DNA of 10,486 bases from positions 1 through 10,486 of the forward strand of contig CAMLER010000117.1 of assembly GCA_946478915.1 (NCBI GenBank), given 5' to 3'. The DNA is from an uncultured Chryseolinea sp. GTDB taxonomy: Bacteria; Bacteroidota; Bacteroidia; Cytophagales; Cyclobacteriaceae. Positions 1 to 6,815 of this stretch are shown here, in pieces. The notes beneath the pieces were generated by a model that was not told the origin of the DNA, made no database searches, and saw only the letters and a program-made list of their open reading frames with translations. A program made the translations under genes and the position numbers. How positions within the stretch are numbered: the first letter of the stretch is position 1; every line of letters begins with the position of its first letter.

Positions 1-1003
1 ACACGAGTGCATGGTTAACATTAACCGTTCCGCCGAACCATTCGATTCCATCGTCCTGGTTTCCAACAACTTCTACATATTCAATTATTGTTCCGGAGCC
101 AACACCACCCAGTGTCAATCCATTGATTTCATTTCCTTCACCAATGTTCGATCCGCCATGGCGAATAGAAATATATCTGATCACACCGGAGTTATAGTCG
201 GCAATGTTACCACCATAGGTACCATTTGGGTCGTCAGCCGGTATACCTTCAATTTGCGCGGTCTCATTATCGGATGCGACAGAGATTGGCGCTTTGCCCA
301 TGATAAGCAACCCTCCCCAAAGACCGGTAATGGTCGGGTCAAGATTTGGACTCTCGATCATTCCTGGTTCAATTTCATCGGCAACAGAGGTAAATATGAT
401 CGGTGCATCTGCGGTACCTTCTGCAAGCAACATTGCGCCGCGTGCTATTATCAGGGCTGTAGCATTAGACCCAGTTCCTGCCTCTCCTTTCACAACCACA
501 CCTGGTTCGATCGTTAAGGTCACACCATCGACAACTGCAATGCGTGACTTCAGAATATAAGTCTTACCCGTCTCCCAGGTAACGTCCTCGGTTATGTTCC
601 CGCTGATTTCAAATTCAGAAGCCTCTACGGGTTCTGCGGTTTTATTAATGGCCGCAGTCTGCGAGGCTGATTTGTTATTGTTATCCGTTACAGTGATCGT
701 AACCGATCCAGCACCCGCCGTGTTATCTGCTGTAAAAGTTACAACGACGTTACCGGTACTTGTGCCAGCCGCCGGTTCAGACTTTTTAGCAGCTGATCCA
801 CCTGTTGCAGTAGTGGTGACAGACTTATACCCACCTGGAACGTTCACCGCAAAAGTGACATCGACCTCATTCGATATCTGCACATCAGATGTAGCTGGTG
901 GCGTTAAGGAAGGCGCGTCAGGTGAAGCATCATCGTCGTCGTCGCATGCTACAAATGCCATTGCTAATGCAGATATGGCAAGCATGGATACAAATTTTCT
1001 CAT
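1..1003 (-). CDS. Surface-exposed lipoprotein, N-terminal 334 residues (partial, runs off the left edge)
   Basis: Translating the minus strand from the ATG at 1003 gives an open frame to the window edge. Residues 1-20 are a lipoprotein signal peptide (basic start, hydrophobic core, lipobox FVAC with Cys20). Five aspartates follow at once (21-25). In Bacteroidota an acidic run next to the lipidated cysteine is a known signal for export to the outer face of the outer membrane, so a surface location is likely. Residues about 40-120 are Ser/Thr/Val-rich beta-strand sequence resembling an Ig-like module. From about 132 on, short repeating strands rich in Gly, Ile and Val (for example VTLTIEPGVVVKGEAG, then IRYISIRHGGSN and EWFGGTVNV) look like a right-handed beta-helix of the sort seen in large Bacteroidota surface proteins. 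No catalytic motif is visible and the substrate is unknown. The gene has its own 254-base leader region after moxR. Its C-terminus lies outside the window, so a type IX sorting tail cannot be judged, though lipidation makes one unlikely. Confidence 0.85.
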   Translation of the reverse strand, partial: MRKFVSMLAISALAMAFVACDDDDDASPDAPSLTPPATSDVQISNEVDVTFAVNVPGGYKSVTTTATGGSAAKKSEPAAGTSTGNVVVTFTADNTAGAGSVTITVTDNNNKSASQTAAINKTAEPVEASEFEISGNITEDVTWETGKTYILKSRIAVVDGVTLTIEPGVVVKGEAGTGSNATALIIARGAMLLAEGTADAPIIFTSVADEIEPGMIESPNLDPTITGLWGGLLIMGKAPISVASDNETAQIEGIPADDPNGTYGGNIADYNSGVIRYISIRHGGSNIGEGNEINGLTLGGVGSGTIIEYVEVVGNQDDGIEWFGGTVNVNHALV

Positions 1004-1081
1004 GTCTTGGATTTTTAGTTTTTCACTTCGATTTAACAGCTCAAAGGTGGGTGCCTACTGTTAATTGAACCCAATGGAGAG

Positions 1082-1129
1082 ATTAACAAATTGTTAGGAA
1101 CATGAATACTGCATTACGGTTTTGTTAAT
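1082..1129. repeat. Inverted repeat ATTAACAAA / TTTGTTAAT with nested palindrome
   Basis: A perfect 9-base inverted repeat has arms at 1082-1090 (ATTAACAAA) and 1121-1129 (TTTGTTAAT), separated by 30 bases. The left arm also takes part in a 13-base palindrome, TAACAA-A-TTGTTA, at 1084-1096. The sequence lies about 80-125 bases upstream of the surface lipoprotein start, where an operator would be expected. No promoter matching the Bacteroidota consensus could be placed confidently beside it. AT-rich palindromes also arise by chance. Confidence 0.35.
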
Positions 1130-1144
1130 GACTTCTGGTAAATG

Positions 1145-1161
1145 AAAAAAGGCGATACGCC
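1145..1161 (-). terminator. Possible weak intrinsic terminator after moxR
   Basis: On the minus strand the sequence GGCG-TAT-CGCC is followed directly by six T residues. The stem is only four GC pairs, so the hairpin is short, but its placement about 100 bases past the moxR stop and before the lipoprotein gene fits a terminator separating the two units. Confidence 0.4.
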
Positions 1162-1257
1162 ACAACGGCTCACGCCATGAAGACATCATATGAGTAGTTA
1201 CTAAATGAAAATGTCTGCCTTACTTTGGAAGGAGTAAAATAGCCGGCAGCTTACTTA

Positions 1258-2244
1258 TTATTTATTGATTGGAACTTTCCCAAGAATAGCTTTAATGATA
1301 TGGGCGGTCCGCACATTGTCCGCCTCCGCCTCGTAGTTCAAAATAATTCTGTGGTTCATCACATCCAGTGCAACTTCCTTGATATCCTCTGGCAACACGT
1401 AATCGCGTCCTTCCATATACGCCATAGCTTTGGCTGCCAGATTCAGGTTAATACTGGCACGTGGAGATGCGCCGAATTGAATGTACTGGGCCTGTTCGTT
1501 CAGCTTATAATCCAAGGGTCTGCGCGTTGCATATACGAGCTCAATAATGTATTGCTCAAGCGACTCCGAGATGGTCACCCTGTTAACTTGATCACGAATT
1601 GCGAAAATGTCTTCCTTACTTAAGACCGTGTTGACAGTATAATCGAATTTCATGTTGGAGATCCGTCGCATGATTTCCATCTCCTGACTCTTCGATGGAT
1701 AATCCACAAAAACTTTCATCATGAATCGATCGACCTGGGCTTCCGGTAGCGGGTACGTGCCCTCTTGATCCACCGGATTTTGCGTCGCCATTACGAGAAA
1801 GGGCCGGTCAAGGGTAAACGTTGTTTCGCCTATGGTAACTTGCTTTTCCTGCATGGCTTCAAGCAATGCAGACTGGACCTTGGCTGGCGAGCGATTTATT
1901 TCATCTGCCAGAATAATATTTGCAAAAATAGGGCCTTTCTTTACTTCAAATTTTCCCTCTCGCTGATTATAGATCATCGTGCCGACAAGGTCTGAGGGTA
2001 GAAGATCGGGTGTAAACTGTATGCGCTGAAATTCAAGATGCAGTACCTGTGCGAGCGTGCTGACAGTAAGGGTTTTCGCGAGTCCCGGAACTCCTTCGAG
2101 CAGCACGTGTCCATTGGTAAATAATCCTATCATCAATCGGTTCACCATGTATTCCTGTCCAACCACGACCTTACCAACCTCGCGGAAAACCTGCTTTACT
2201 TTCTCTTTATGTTCTTCGTGCTTTTCGACTGCTACCGTTTCCAT
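1258..2244 (-). CDS. MoxR-family AAA+ ATPase
   Basis: A 328-residue cytoplasmic AAA+ ATPase of the MoxR family, full length for the family. Walker A is GVPGLAKT (51-58), Walker B is ILADEINR (111-118), sensor 1 is ATQNP (153-157), and the sensor 2 arginine sits in GASPRAS (258-264). MoxR proteins act as chaperone-like ATPases, generally together with von Willebrand factor A or DUF58 proteins that insert metal ions or help mature partner complexes. Those partners are usually encoded immediately downstream. Here the next gene downstream on the same strand is an unrelated surface lipoprotein 254 bases away, and the upstream neighbour is divergent, so this copy has no partner in view and its client is unknown. 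The start at 2244 is preceded by an A/T-rich leader without a Shine-Dalgarno sequence, as is normal in Bacteroidota. Confidence 0.95.
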   Translation of the reverse strand: METVAVEKHEEHKEKVKQVFREVGKVVVGQEYMVNRLMIGLFTNGHVLLEGVPGLAKTLTVSTLAQVLHLEFQRIQFTPDLLPSDLVGTMIYNQREGKFEVKKGPIFANIILADEINRSPAKVQSALLEAMQEKQVTIGETTFTLDRPFLVMATQNPVDQEGTYPLPEAQVDRFMMKVFVDYPSKSQEMEIMRRISNMKFDYTVNTVLSKEDIFAIRDQVNRVTISESLEQYIIELVYATRRPLDYKLNEQAQYIQFGASPRASINLNLAAKAMAYMEGRDYVLPEDIKEVALDVMNHRIILNYEAEADNVRTAHIIKAILGKVPINK

Positions 2245-2332
2245 GAATCTATTTCAGGTTTAAACCGATAAAATAACGTAATTATTACCAATTAAGGTGG
2301 AAATTTTGTTGGAAATCAACAGGGTTGGTTAA
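2245..2332. promoter_or_regulatory. Divergent intergenic region between moxR and the phosphatase
   Basis: Eighty-eight bases separate two divergent start codons, so promoters for both genes should lie here. The sequence is A/T rich. No pair of boxes fits the Bacteroidota consensus (TTTG, about 19-21 bases, TAnnTTTG) well enough in either direction to name a promoter. Confidence 0.35.
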
Positions 2333-3025
2333 ATGGCAATATCCAAAACGTATGTGATCGGCGACATTCATGGCGCATTCAGGGCGCTGAAGCAATGCCT
2401 CATCAAATCAAACTTCAATTATGAAAACGATCACCTTATTTGTTTGGGGGACGTATGTGATGGTTGGCCCGACACCAAGCTTTGTATCGATGAATTGTTG
2501 AAGATTTCAAACCTAACTTATATAATAGGTAATCACGATATCTGGTTGTCAAATTGGTTTCAAAAAAACATCGCTGAGGAAATTTGGCTCAGGCAGGGAG
2601 GCGAGGCGTCAATTGCTTCGTATTCGGAAGGAATTCCACAATCGCATATAGAATTCTTCAAAAAAGCATTGCACTACTACGTCGATAAGGGGAAGCTCTT
2701 TGTTCATGCCGGAATTGATCCACACCTACCGTTAGAAAAGCAGGATATTATGAATTTTGCCTGGGATCGGTCGTTGATTCAAAAGGCATGGAACTTTTAC
2801 GTCAGAGAAACTTCTGCTCAACTCACGCAATTTGAGGAAGTGTATCTGGGCCATACACCAATACCATTTTCTTACCCAATTAAATCTTGCGAAGTTTGGA
2901 TGATGGATACAGGTGCGGGTTGGTCCGGAGTGTTGTCAATGATGAATATACATTCCACGGAAATGTTTATAAGCGATCCGGTACCCTCGCTTTACCCTGG
3001 AGTAGAAGGCAGGAAAAAAAAATAA
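2333..3025 (+). CDS. PPP-type metallophosphoesterase (protein phosphatase or ApaH-like)
   Basis: A 230-residue soluble enzyme of the calcineurin-like metallophosphoesterase superfamily. The metal-binding motifs appear in order: GDIHG (10-14), GDVCDGWP (39-46, the position of GDxxDRG), GNHD (66-69), VHAG (124-127), GHT (173-175) and DTGAGWSG (192-199). This order is that of the PPP group, which holds bacterial Ser/Thr protein phosphatases and symmetrical diadenosine tetraphosphatases. The sequence alone does not decide between a phosphoprotein and a dinucleotide substrate. The second motif lacks the usual Arg of DRG and has Gly-Trp-Pro instead, which may mark a subclade with altered substrate contacts. 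There is no signal peptide. The protein ends in a short basic tail (RKKK). The gene stands alone, divergent from moxR and convergent with the exonuclease gene, with 10 bases between the two stop codons. Confidence 0.88.
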   Translation: MAISKTYVIGDIHGAFRALKQCLIKSNFNYENDHLICLGDVCDGWPDTKLCIDELLKISNLTYIIGNHDIWLSNWFQKNIAEEIWLRQGGEASIASYSEGIPQSHIEFFKKALHYYVDKGKLFVHAGIDPHLPLEKQDIMNFAWDRSLIQKAWNFYVRETSAQLTQFEEVYLGHTPIPFSYPIKSCEVWMMDTGAGWSGVLSMMNIHSTEMFISDPVPSLYPGVEGRKKK

Positions 3026-3035
3026 CGTTGGTGTT

Positions 3036-4424
3036 TCAGCAAATGGCAACAGAATCAAATACGACCACCTGTCCACCTCTGGGATTTGCCACATATCCAT
3101 TGATAAGGCTCTGCACAGTAGGAGTCTCCGTACTTTTCTTAACGAATAATTTTGCCGATTCGAAATCAGAGATGGTATTGTGTTTTTCAAAAAAACCGTA
3201 GCCAACATAGGTTCCACGCTCTACCAACACAAGCGACTGCTCTTCGATATTCCTGCCCCTGCCAATAATTGCCACCGATCCTCCCGGTGACTGAAACGAT
3301 TTTATAGTCTTCTCAACGCGATCGTTATACGCATCAGCTCCTTCTGTACCCATACATGCGCCGTGACATTTTCCGGTTTGATATTCAAAACACAATCCTT
3401 TTGCCAATTGTAGCCCGCTGAGTTTTGGACAGAGATCGAAAGTGCGCACCTTCTCCCACAAAAAATTCCATGCGGCGCCCTTTGAATTAAAACGCTTCAA
3501 TGGTCGCGAACCGCGCGCTATTACATTAACAGAAAACCTCCGATACCCATTTCTATCTTCATACTCAAATATTCCCCATTCTTCTACGCGGAACTTTTGA
3601 GCCTGATTATACTTGGGCCAGAGTCGACGGATCTCCTGCGATTCAAGGATGAGGGCAATCAATTCATTGCCCGTTAATTCATAACTAATGTGATGAATTT
3701 CATTTCGTATCCGCGAGCGGCTCCACTCTCTCGCATCCCCGGTAAAGTGTCCTGCAATTCGCTTTTTAATGTTAATCGCCTTTCCTACATAAATCACATC
3801 TCCATGCGAATTATGGAAATAGTAGACCCCTGCAAGCGCCGGCAGCCGGTCAAATTCTTCTTTCGGCAAATTAGGCGGCAGAATGGTTTCTCCCGAATTT
3901 TTCTTCAGGGTTTTGAGAATGTATTGATCCTGGTCGCGTCGTAACAACTGATCAAAGATTTTCACTGTCGCCTCTGCATCACCTCCAGCACGATGGCGGT
4001 CAACGATCTGTATGCCTAAACTTTCGGACAAGCTGCCAAGACTGTAACTGCGCAGGCCGGGAATTATTTTCCGGCTTAACCTCACCGTGCAAAGTTTTTT
4101 GGAATTCCATGAGATGCCTACCTCTTCCAACTCTTTCTTTAGGAAAGAATAATCGAAGTGCGCATTGTGTGCCACAAAAATTTTTCCCTCCAGCATCTTG
4201 TAGATGTCTTCGGCTACTTCCTTGAAACAGGGCGCAGTCATGACCATATCAGAAGTAATTCCCGTAAGTCCGGTGATATAGTAGGGAATATTGCGTTCAG
4301 GATTAATTAAAGTGCGAAATGAGTCTGTAATACGGATGCCATCATGATGATAAATGGCGATTTCAGTTATGCGATGGTTCTCTGCGTATCCACCAGTCGT
4401 CTCTATATCCACTATCGCGTACAT
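3036..4424 (-). CDS. DEDDh exonuclease fused to a UvrC/Cho-like GIY-YIG endonuclease
   Basis: A 462-residue two-nuclease protein. Residues 1 to about 165 form a DnaQ-like 3'-5' exonuclease: DIETTG (Asp6, Glu8), HNAHFDY (Asp91) and HRAGGDA (His144, Asp149) supply the full DEDDh set. Residues about 195-275 form a GIY-YIG domain: GVYYF (Tyr201), VIYVGKA (Tyr212, Lys215), KKRI (Arg222), ALILES (Glu261) and PKYNQ (Asn273). These align with the catalytic residues of UvrC, except that the second tyrosine after Arg is His226. Cysteines 332, 345, 353 and 357 have spacing 13-8-4, close to the 12-8-4 spacing of the UvrC cysteines reported to bind an iron-sulfur cluster. The UvrC C-terminal RNase H-like nuclease and helix-hairpin-helix region are absent, so at most the Cho-type 3' incision would be expected. 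A role in DNA repair or lesion processing is inferred. It is convergent with the phosphatase gene; no terminator hairpin is seen between them, only a run of nine A/T pairs. Confidence 0.92.
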   Translation of the reverse strand: MYAIVDIETTGGYAENHRITEIAIYHHDGIRITDSFRTLINPERNIPYYITGLTGITSDMVMTAPCFKEVAEDIYKMLEGKIFVAHNAHFDYSFLKKELEEVGISWNSKKLCTVRLSRKIIPGLRSYSLGSLSESLGIQIVDRHRAGGDAEATVKIFDQLLRRDQDQYILKTLKKNSGETILPPNLPKEEFDRLPALAGVYYFHNSHGDVIYVGKAINIKKRIAGHFTGDAREWSRSRIRNEIHHISYELTGNELIALILESQEIRRLWPKYNQAQKFRVEEWGIFEYEDRNGYRRFSVNVIARGSRPLKRFNSKGAAWNFLWEKVRTFDLCPKLSGLQLAKGLCFEYQTGKCHGACMGTEGADAYNDRVEKTIKSFQSPGGSVAIIGRGRNIEEQSLVLVERGTYVGYGFFEKHNTISDFESAKLFVKKSTETPTVQSLINGYVANPRGGQVVVFDSVAIC

Positions 4425-4493
4425 TGGCGTAATTTAGAGTTTGACTTTGTCAGTTAAAAGAAGAAATTGAACCAATTCTTTGAATTCTAAAAA

Positions 4494-4841
4494 ATGAACG
4501 GCCTTATTCGTTTCTTGCTCTCAGGACTTGCAGTCCTATTGACGGCATACCTTCTCCCGGGCGTGCATGTTTCACATTACGGATACGCATTGCTTGCTGC
4601 GATCGTTATTTCGCTGGCAAATATTTTTGTTAAACCGATACTGATCATTTTCACCATACCCATAACCGTCCTTACTCTGGGACTTTTTCTGCTCGTCGTA
4701 AATGCATTAATTATTCTTTTGGTGGAAGCCATCGTCCCCGGATTCACTGTCGATGGTTTTTGGTGGGCATTAGCGTTCAGCCTTATACTTTCGATTTTCA
4801 ATAGCCTGTTTGCAGAGTTCACAAAAGATAAACGTGATTAA
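4494..4841 (+). CDS. Small integral membrane protein, YvlD / phage holin 4-2 family
   Basis: A 115-residue, very hydrophobic protein with about four membrane helices (roughly 4-22, 30-47, 49-77 and 88-107) and a short charged tail (EFTKDKRD). Family landmarks are the LPGV motif after helix 1 (21-24), the Asn and Lys-Pro pair in ANIFVKPIL (42-50), the TLGLF segment (61-65), NALIILL (70-76) and VPGF (81-84). This family is annotated as 'phage holin family' or YvlD. Most members are chromosomal proteins without any link to phage lysis; some in Bacillus are tied to envelope stress. No phage gene is present nearby, so a lysis role is not supported. The start at 4494 follows an A-rich leader and lies 69 bases from the divergent exonuclease start. 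A GC-rich hairpin begins three bases after the stop codon. Confidence 0.85.
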   Translation: MNGLIRFLLSGLAVLLTAYLLPGVHVSHYGYALLAAIVISLANIFVKPILIIFTIPITVLTLGLFLLVVNALIILLVEAIVPGFTVDGFWWALAFSLILSIFNSLFAEFTKDKRD

Positions 4842-4843
4842 CC

Positions 4844-4871
4844 GTTGCCCCGGGCAAAAAGCCCGGGTAAC
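4844..4871 (+). terminator. GC-rich hairpin directly after the YvlD-like gene
   Basis: CCCGGGC (4849-4855) and GCCCGGG (4861-4867) form a perfect seven-pair stem around an AAAAA loop, extended by GTT/AAC (4844-4846 and 4869-4871) across a small internal loop. It starts three bases past the stop codon. No U tract follows on the plus strand, so it may protect the transcript end or pause polymerase without being a classical intrinsic terminator. Confidence 0.55.
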
Positions 4872-5303
4872 AGTTCTCAGAATGTTTTGCCAACTATTCC
4901 GATAGGAAAAATTCTTGGGTGGATGTTATTAAAGTCCGTTTTGAAGGTTGCCGCCAAAAGACGTCTAAAAACACGTGTGATCGCAGGCAGGTCAGTTTCA
5001 AAAAACAATAAGATCGAAATGTTCGATTCGAGAGGTAAGGAGCCCATCCAAACCAGATTTATGAAGCACAACGGGACTTATTTTCCTGTCACCGGCTTTA
5101 CCCTTGCGGGTCCTGCCTGGCAATCACACGAATTTTGATTCCCTGTTGATTGAGCGTATATGCTGCAATAACCAGATATAAGTTCGCATAAGATTTCGAC
5201 AGAATTTTAAGATAGAAGGGGTACGGACCCCGAATAGCTTGTTGCACTACTAATAACCGTGAATACGGCCCAATTTCGGGCAAATTGAGTTTCCGGCCAA
5301 TTC
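4872..5303. other. Stretch without a convincing gene
   Basis: About 430 bases between the YvlD-like gene and the response regulator terminator. A plus-strand frame from ATG 4923 to 5138 would give 71 residues with a basic N-terminal half, and a minus-strand frame, 5098-5283 (TTG start), would give 61 residues. Neither has a recognised motif, a convincing leader or a clear coding character, and they overlap. Three small hairpins are visible: 5092-5120 (CCGGC with GCC-T-GG outside, ACCC/GGGT inside), 5218-5231 (GGGGT/ACCCC, loop ACGG) and 5268-5281 (GCCC/GGGC). The region could hold an untranslated RNA, a decayed gene or a very small gene; nothing here decides it. Confidence 0.4.
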
Positions 5304-5327
5304 AAAAAATAGTACAATTATACTACT
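5304..5327 (-). terminator. Intrinsic terminator of the signalling operon
   Basis: On the minus strand TAGTA (5325-5321) pairs with TACTA (5314-5310) around a six-base segment. A U-G pair inside leaves an AATT loop, and one or two outer pairs can form. Six T residues (5309-5304) follow at once. It begins 16 bases past the response regulator stop, so the regulator is probably the last gene of its operon. Confidence 0.7.
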
Positions 5328-5342
5328 CCCGGTGTTGCTAAA

Positions 5343-5993
5343 TCAGACCATTATGCCGGTTTCATACGCATACTTCACAAGGCCAACAATGTTATTCACA
5401 CCAACTTTATCCATGATATTGACCCTATGATTCCGGACAGTATTTTCACTAAGATATAGCCGCTGCCCTATCTCCTTCATTGTGAGTTCCTGGCAAATAA
5501 GTAGCAAAATTTCCCTTTCTCGATCCGTTAAGTCCGGATGGTCAAAATTAGGGCGCTGACCTGACTGTCTGTCCTTCACATTTTTTCGCAATACAGCTGC
5601 CACAAGCTCATTGTGATAGAAATCTTTGTCGGCAACAGCATAAATTGCCTGCTCCAATTCATCGGGCTCCGTGTTCTTGAGCAGAAATGCATGTACCCCC
5701 ATATCCATCATGTGAAGGATAAATTTATTACTATCGTGCATGGTAAGTACGATGATTTTTACCTCTGGATATTTTTGTATGATGTGGCCTGTGGCTTCGG
5801 ATCCATCCATCACCGGCATCTGCAAATCGACCAATACTACATCCGGAACTTCGTTCTTAATAATTGAAAGCAACTCTTTGCCGTTCTCGGCATCCTTCAC
5901 TTCGGCAACGCGTTCAAAACTTCGCAGCAAATTTACCATAGCCTTTCGAAAAAGGGTATGATCATCGGCGATGTAGACTTTAAGAGGTCTCAT
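5343..5993 (-). CDS. Response regulator, NarL/FixJ type with LuxR helix-turn-helix
   Basis: A 216-residue two-domain response regulator. The receiver domain (about 3-120) has the acidic pair Asp10-Asp11, the phospho-acceptor Asp56 in VLVDLQMP, Thr84 in IVLTMHD and Lys106 in FLLKN, so all switch residues are present. The DNA-binding domain (about 152-214) is a LuxR/GerE-type helix-turn-helix starting LTDREREIL, with the recognition region SENTVRNHRVNIMDKVGV. It should be phosphorylated by the kinase encoded just upstream and bind DNA as a dimer. Its start lies inside the end of the kinase gene, a 14-base overlap that favours coupled translation and matched amounts of the two partners. A terminator follows 16 bases after the stop. 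The inverted repeat upstream of the operon (7988-8013) is a possible self-regulatory site. Confidence 0.95.
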   Translation of the reverse strand: MRPLKVYIADDHTLFRKAMVNLLRSFERVAEVKDAENGKELLSIIKNEVPDVVLVDLQMPVMDGSEATGHIIQKYPEVKIIVLTMHDSNKFILHMMDMGVHAFLLKNTEPDELEQAIYAVADKDFYHNELVAAVLRKNVKDRQSGQRPNFDHPDLTDREREILLLICQELTMKEIGQRLYLSENTVRNHRVNIMDKVGVNNIVGLVKYAYETGIMV

Positions 5994-6777
5994 AGTTGAT
6001 GTACAATGTTATCTTACTTCCTTTTCCAAGAGCACTATCATATTCTAGCCGCGCATTTAATAGTCGAGCCCGGTTTTCCATATTGAACAATCCAAGACCC
6101 GAACCATTCCATGATGCTGAATGATTTAATGTCGGATCGAAACCTTTCCCATCATCCTCCACCGTAATCTTCAAACCGTGTTGGTCACCCTTTGTTACTA
6201 CCTTGATACCGTTGGCTTGGGCATGCTTCACTGCATTGTTAACCAACTCTTGCACTATACGGTATACTTTCAGCGCACGTGAAGCAGACATTTCCTTGAC
6301 TTCGCCATGCTCTTCCAGGGTGACCGGGATAAGTGAAGCTCCTTCAAAACGTTCACAAAGTTCTTTCAATGCTGGCATTAGTCCAAATTTTTCCAGCGTT
6401 GATGGCATTAGGTCCAAACTTATTCTTCTTACCGACATCAGCGTATCATCCAGTATTTGCTTTGATTGCTCGACAAGGCCTGGATCGGGTAGTTGCTTTG
6501 CAATGGCGGTCAATCCAACGCGAATGGTAGACAACATCCCGCCTACACTGTCGTGCAGATCGCCAGCCAACCTTCTGCGTTCTCCTTCTTCGGATTCAAG
6601 AGTTGCTTCCATCAACTTTTGCTGAAATTCAAGTTCAAGCTGTTGTCTCTTCAATTGCTCCTGCACCATTTTTTTTTGATAATACACTACAAACACAATA
6701 ATGAAGCCTGCCAAAACCAGCATTGCTACAGTTGCCAGGGAAAAAATAAGGGCAAATTGGGAACCTCCTGCTTCCAT
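5980..6777 (-). CDS. HisKA_3-type sensor histidine kinase with one membrane helix and no sensor domain
   Basis: A 265-residue kinase of the NarX/DegS-like class. One membrane helix spans about 8-32, followed by a charged coiled-coil-like linker (about 34-70, rich in Gln, Glu, Leu and Lys). The dimerisation and phospho-acceptor domain contains GERRRLAGDLHDSVGG with His75. The HATPase_c domain has the N box RIVQELVNNAVKHA (173-186), the G1 box VEDDGKGF (206-213) and the G2 box GSGLGLFNM (225-233). Only about seven residues precede the helix and there is no PAS, HAMP or periplasmic region, so the protein cannot by itself show what it senses. A partner must supply the signal, and the seven-helix protein encoded upstream is the obvious candidate. 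The gene overlaps the response regulator gene by 14 bases and follows the membrane protein gene after 57 bases that contain hairpins. Confidence 0.95.
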   Translation of the reverse strand: MEAGGSQFALIFSLATVAMLVLAGFIIVFVVYYQKKMVQEQLKRQQLELEFQQKLMEATLESEEGERRRLAGDLHDSVGGMLSTIRVGLTAIAKQLPDPGLVEQSKQILDDTLMSVRRISLDLMPSTLEKFGLMPALKELCERFEGASLIPVTLEEHGEVKEMSASRALKVYRIVQELVNNAVKHAQANGIKVVTKGDQHGLKITVEDDGKGFDPTLNHSASWNGSGLGLFNMENRARLLNARLEYDSALGKGSKITLYINYETS

Positions 6778-6790
6778 TTCGAAAATTAAA

Positions 6791-6807
6791 GAATGAAGCG
6801 ATCATTC
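6791..6807 (-). promoter_or_regulatory. Hairpin just ahead of the kinase start codon
   Basis: On the minus strand GAATGA-TCGCT-TCATTC forms a six-pair stem with a five-base loop. It is followed by the T-rich stretch TTTAATTTT and then the kinase ATG, 13 bases past the hairpin. It could act as a weak attenuator or shape ribosome access to the kinase message. Confidence 0.45.
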
Positions 6808-6815
6808 AAATGCAG

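Noticed and set aside
11..1064. Plus-strand open frames opposite the surface lipoprotein
   Set aside because: The minus strand encodes an uninterrupted lipoprotein with signal peptide and beta-helix-like repeats; the plus frames are low-complexity mirror translations.
3012..3022. Run of nine A residues between the convergent phosphatase and nuclease genes as a terminator
   Set aside because: No hairpin precedes the T run on the minus strand and it lies partly inside the phosphatase coding end (Lys codons).
4479..4493. CTTTG near 4478-4482 as a -7 box for the YvlD-like gene
   Set aside because: The TA of the consensus is missing, the spacing to the nearest TTTG is too long, and the leader would be only a few bases.
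4494..4841. Phage origin suggested by the 'holin' family name
   Set aside because: No other phage gene, integrase or attachment site is present, and this family is widespread as a chromosomal membrane protein.
4845..5138. A 97-residue plus-strand frame with a TTG start
   Set aside because: Its first codons are the GC-rich hairpin after the YvlD-like gene; there is no motif or convincing leader. Only the shorter frame from 4923 is kept as a remote possibility.
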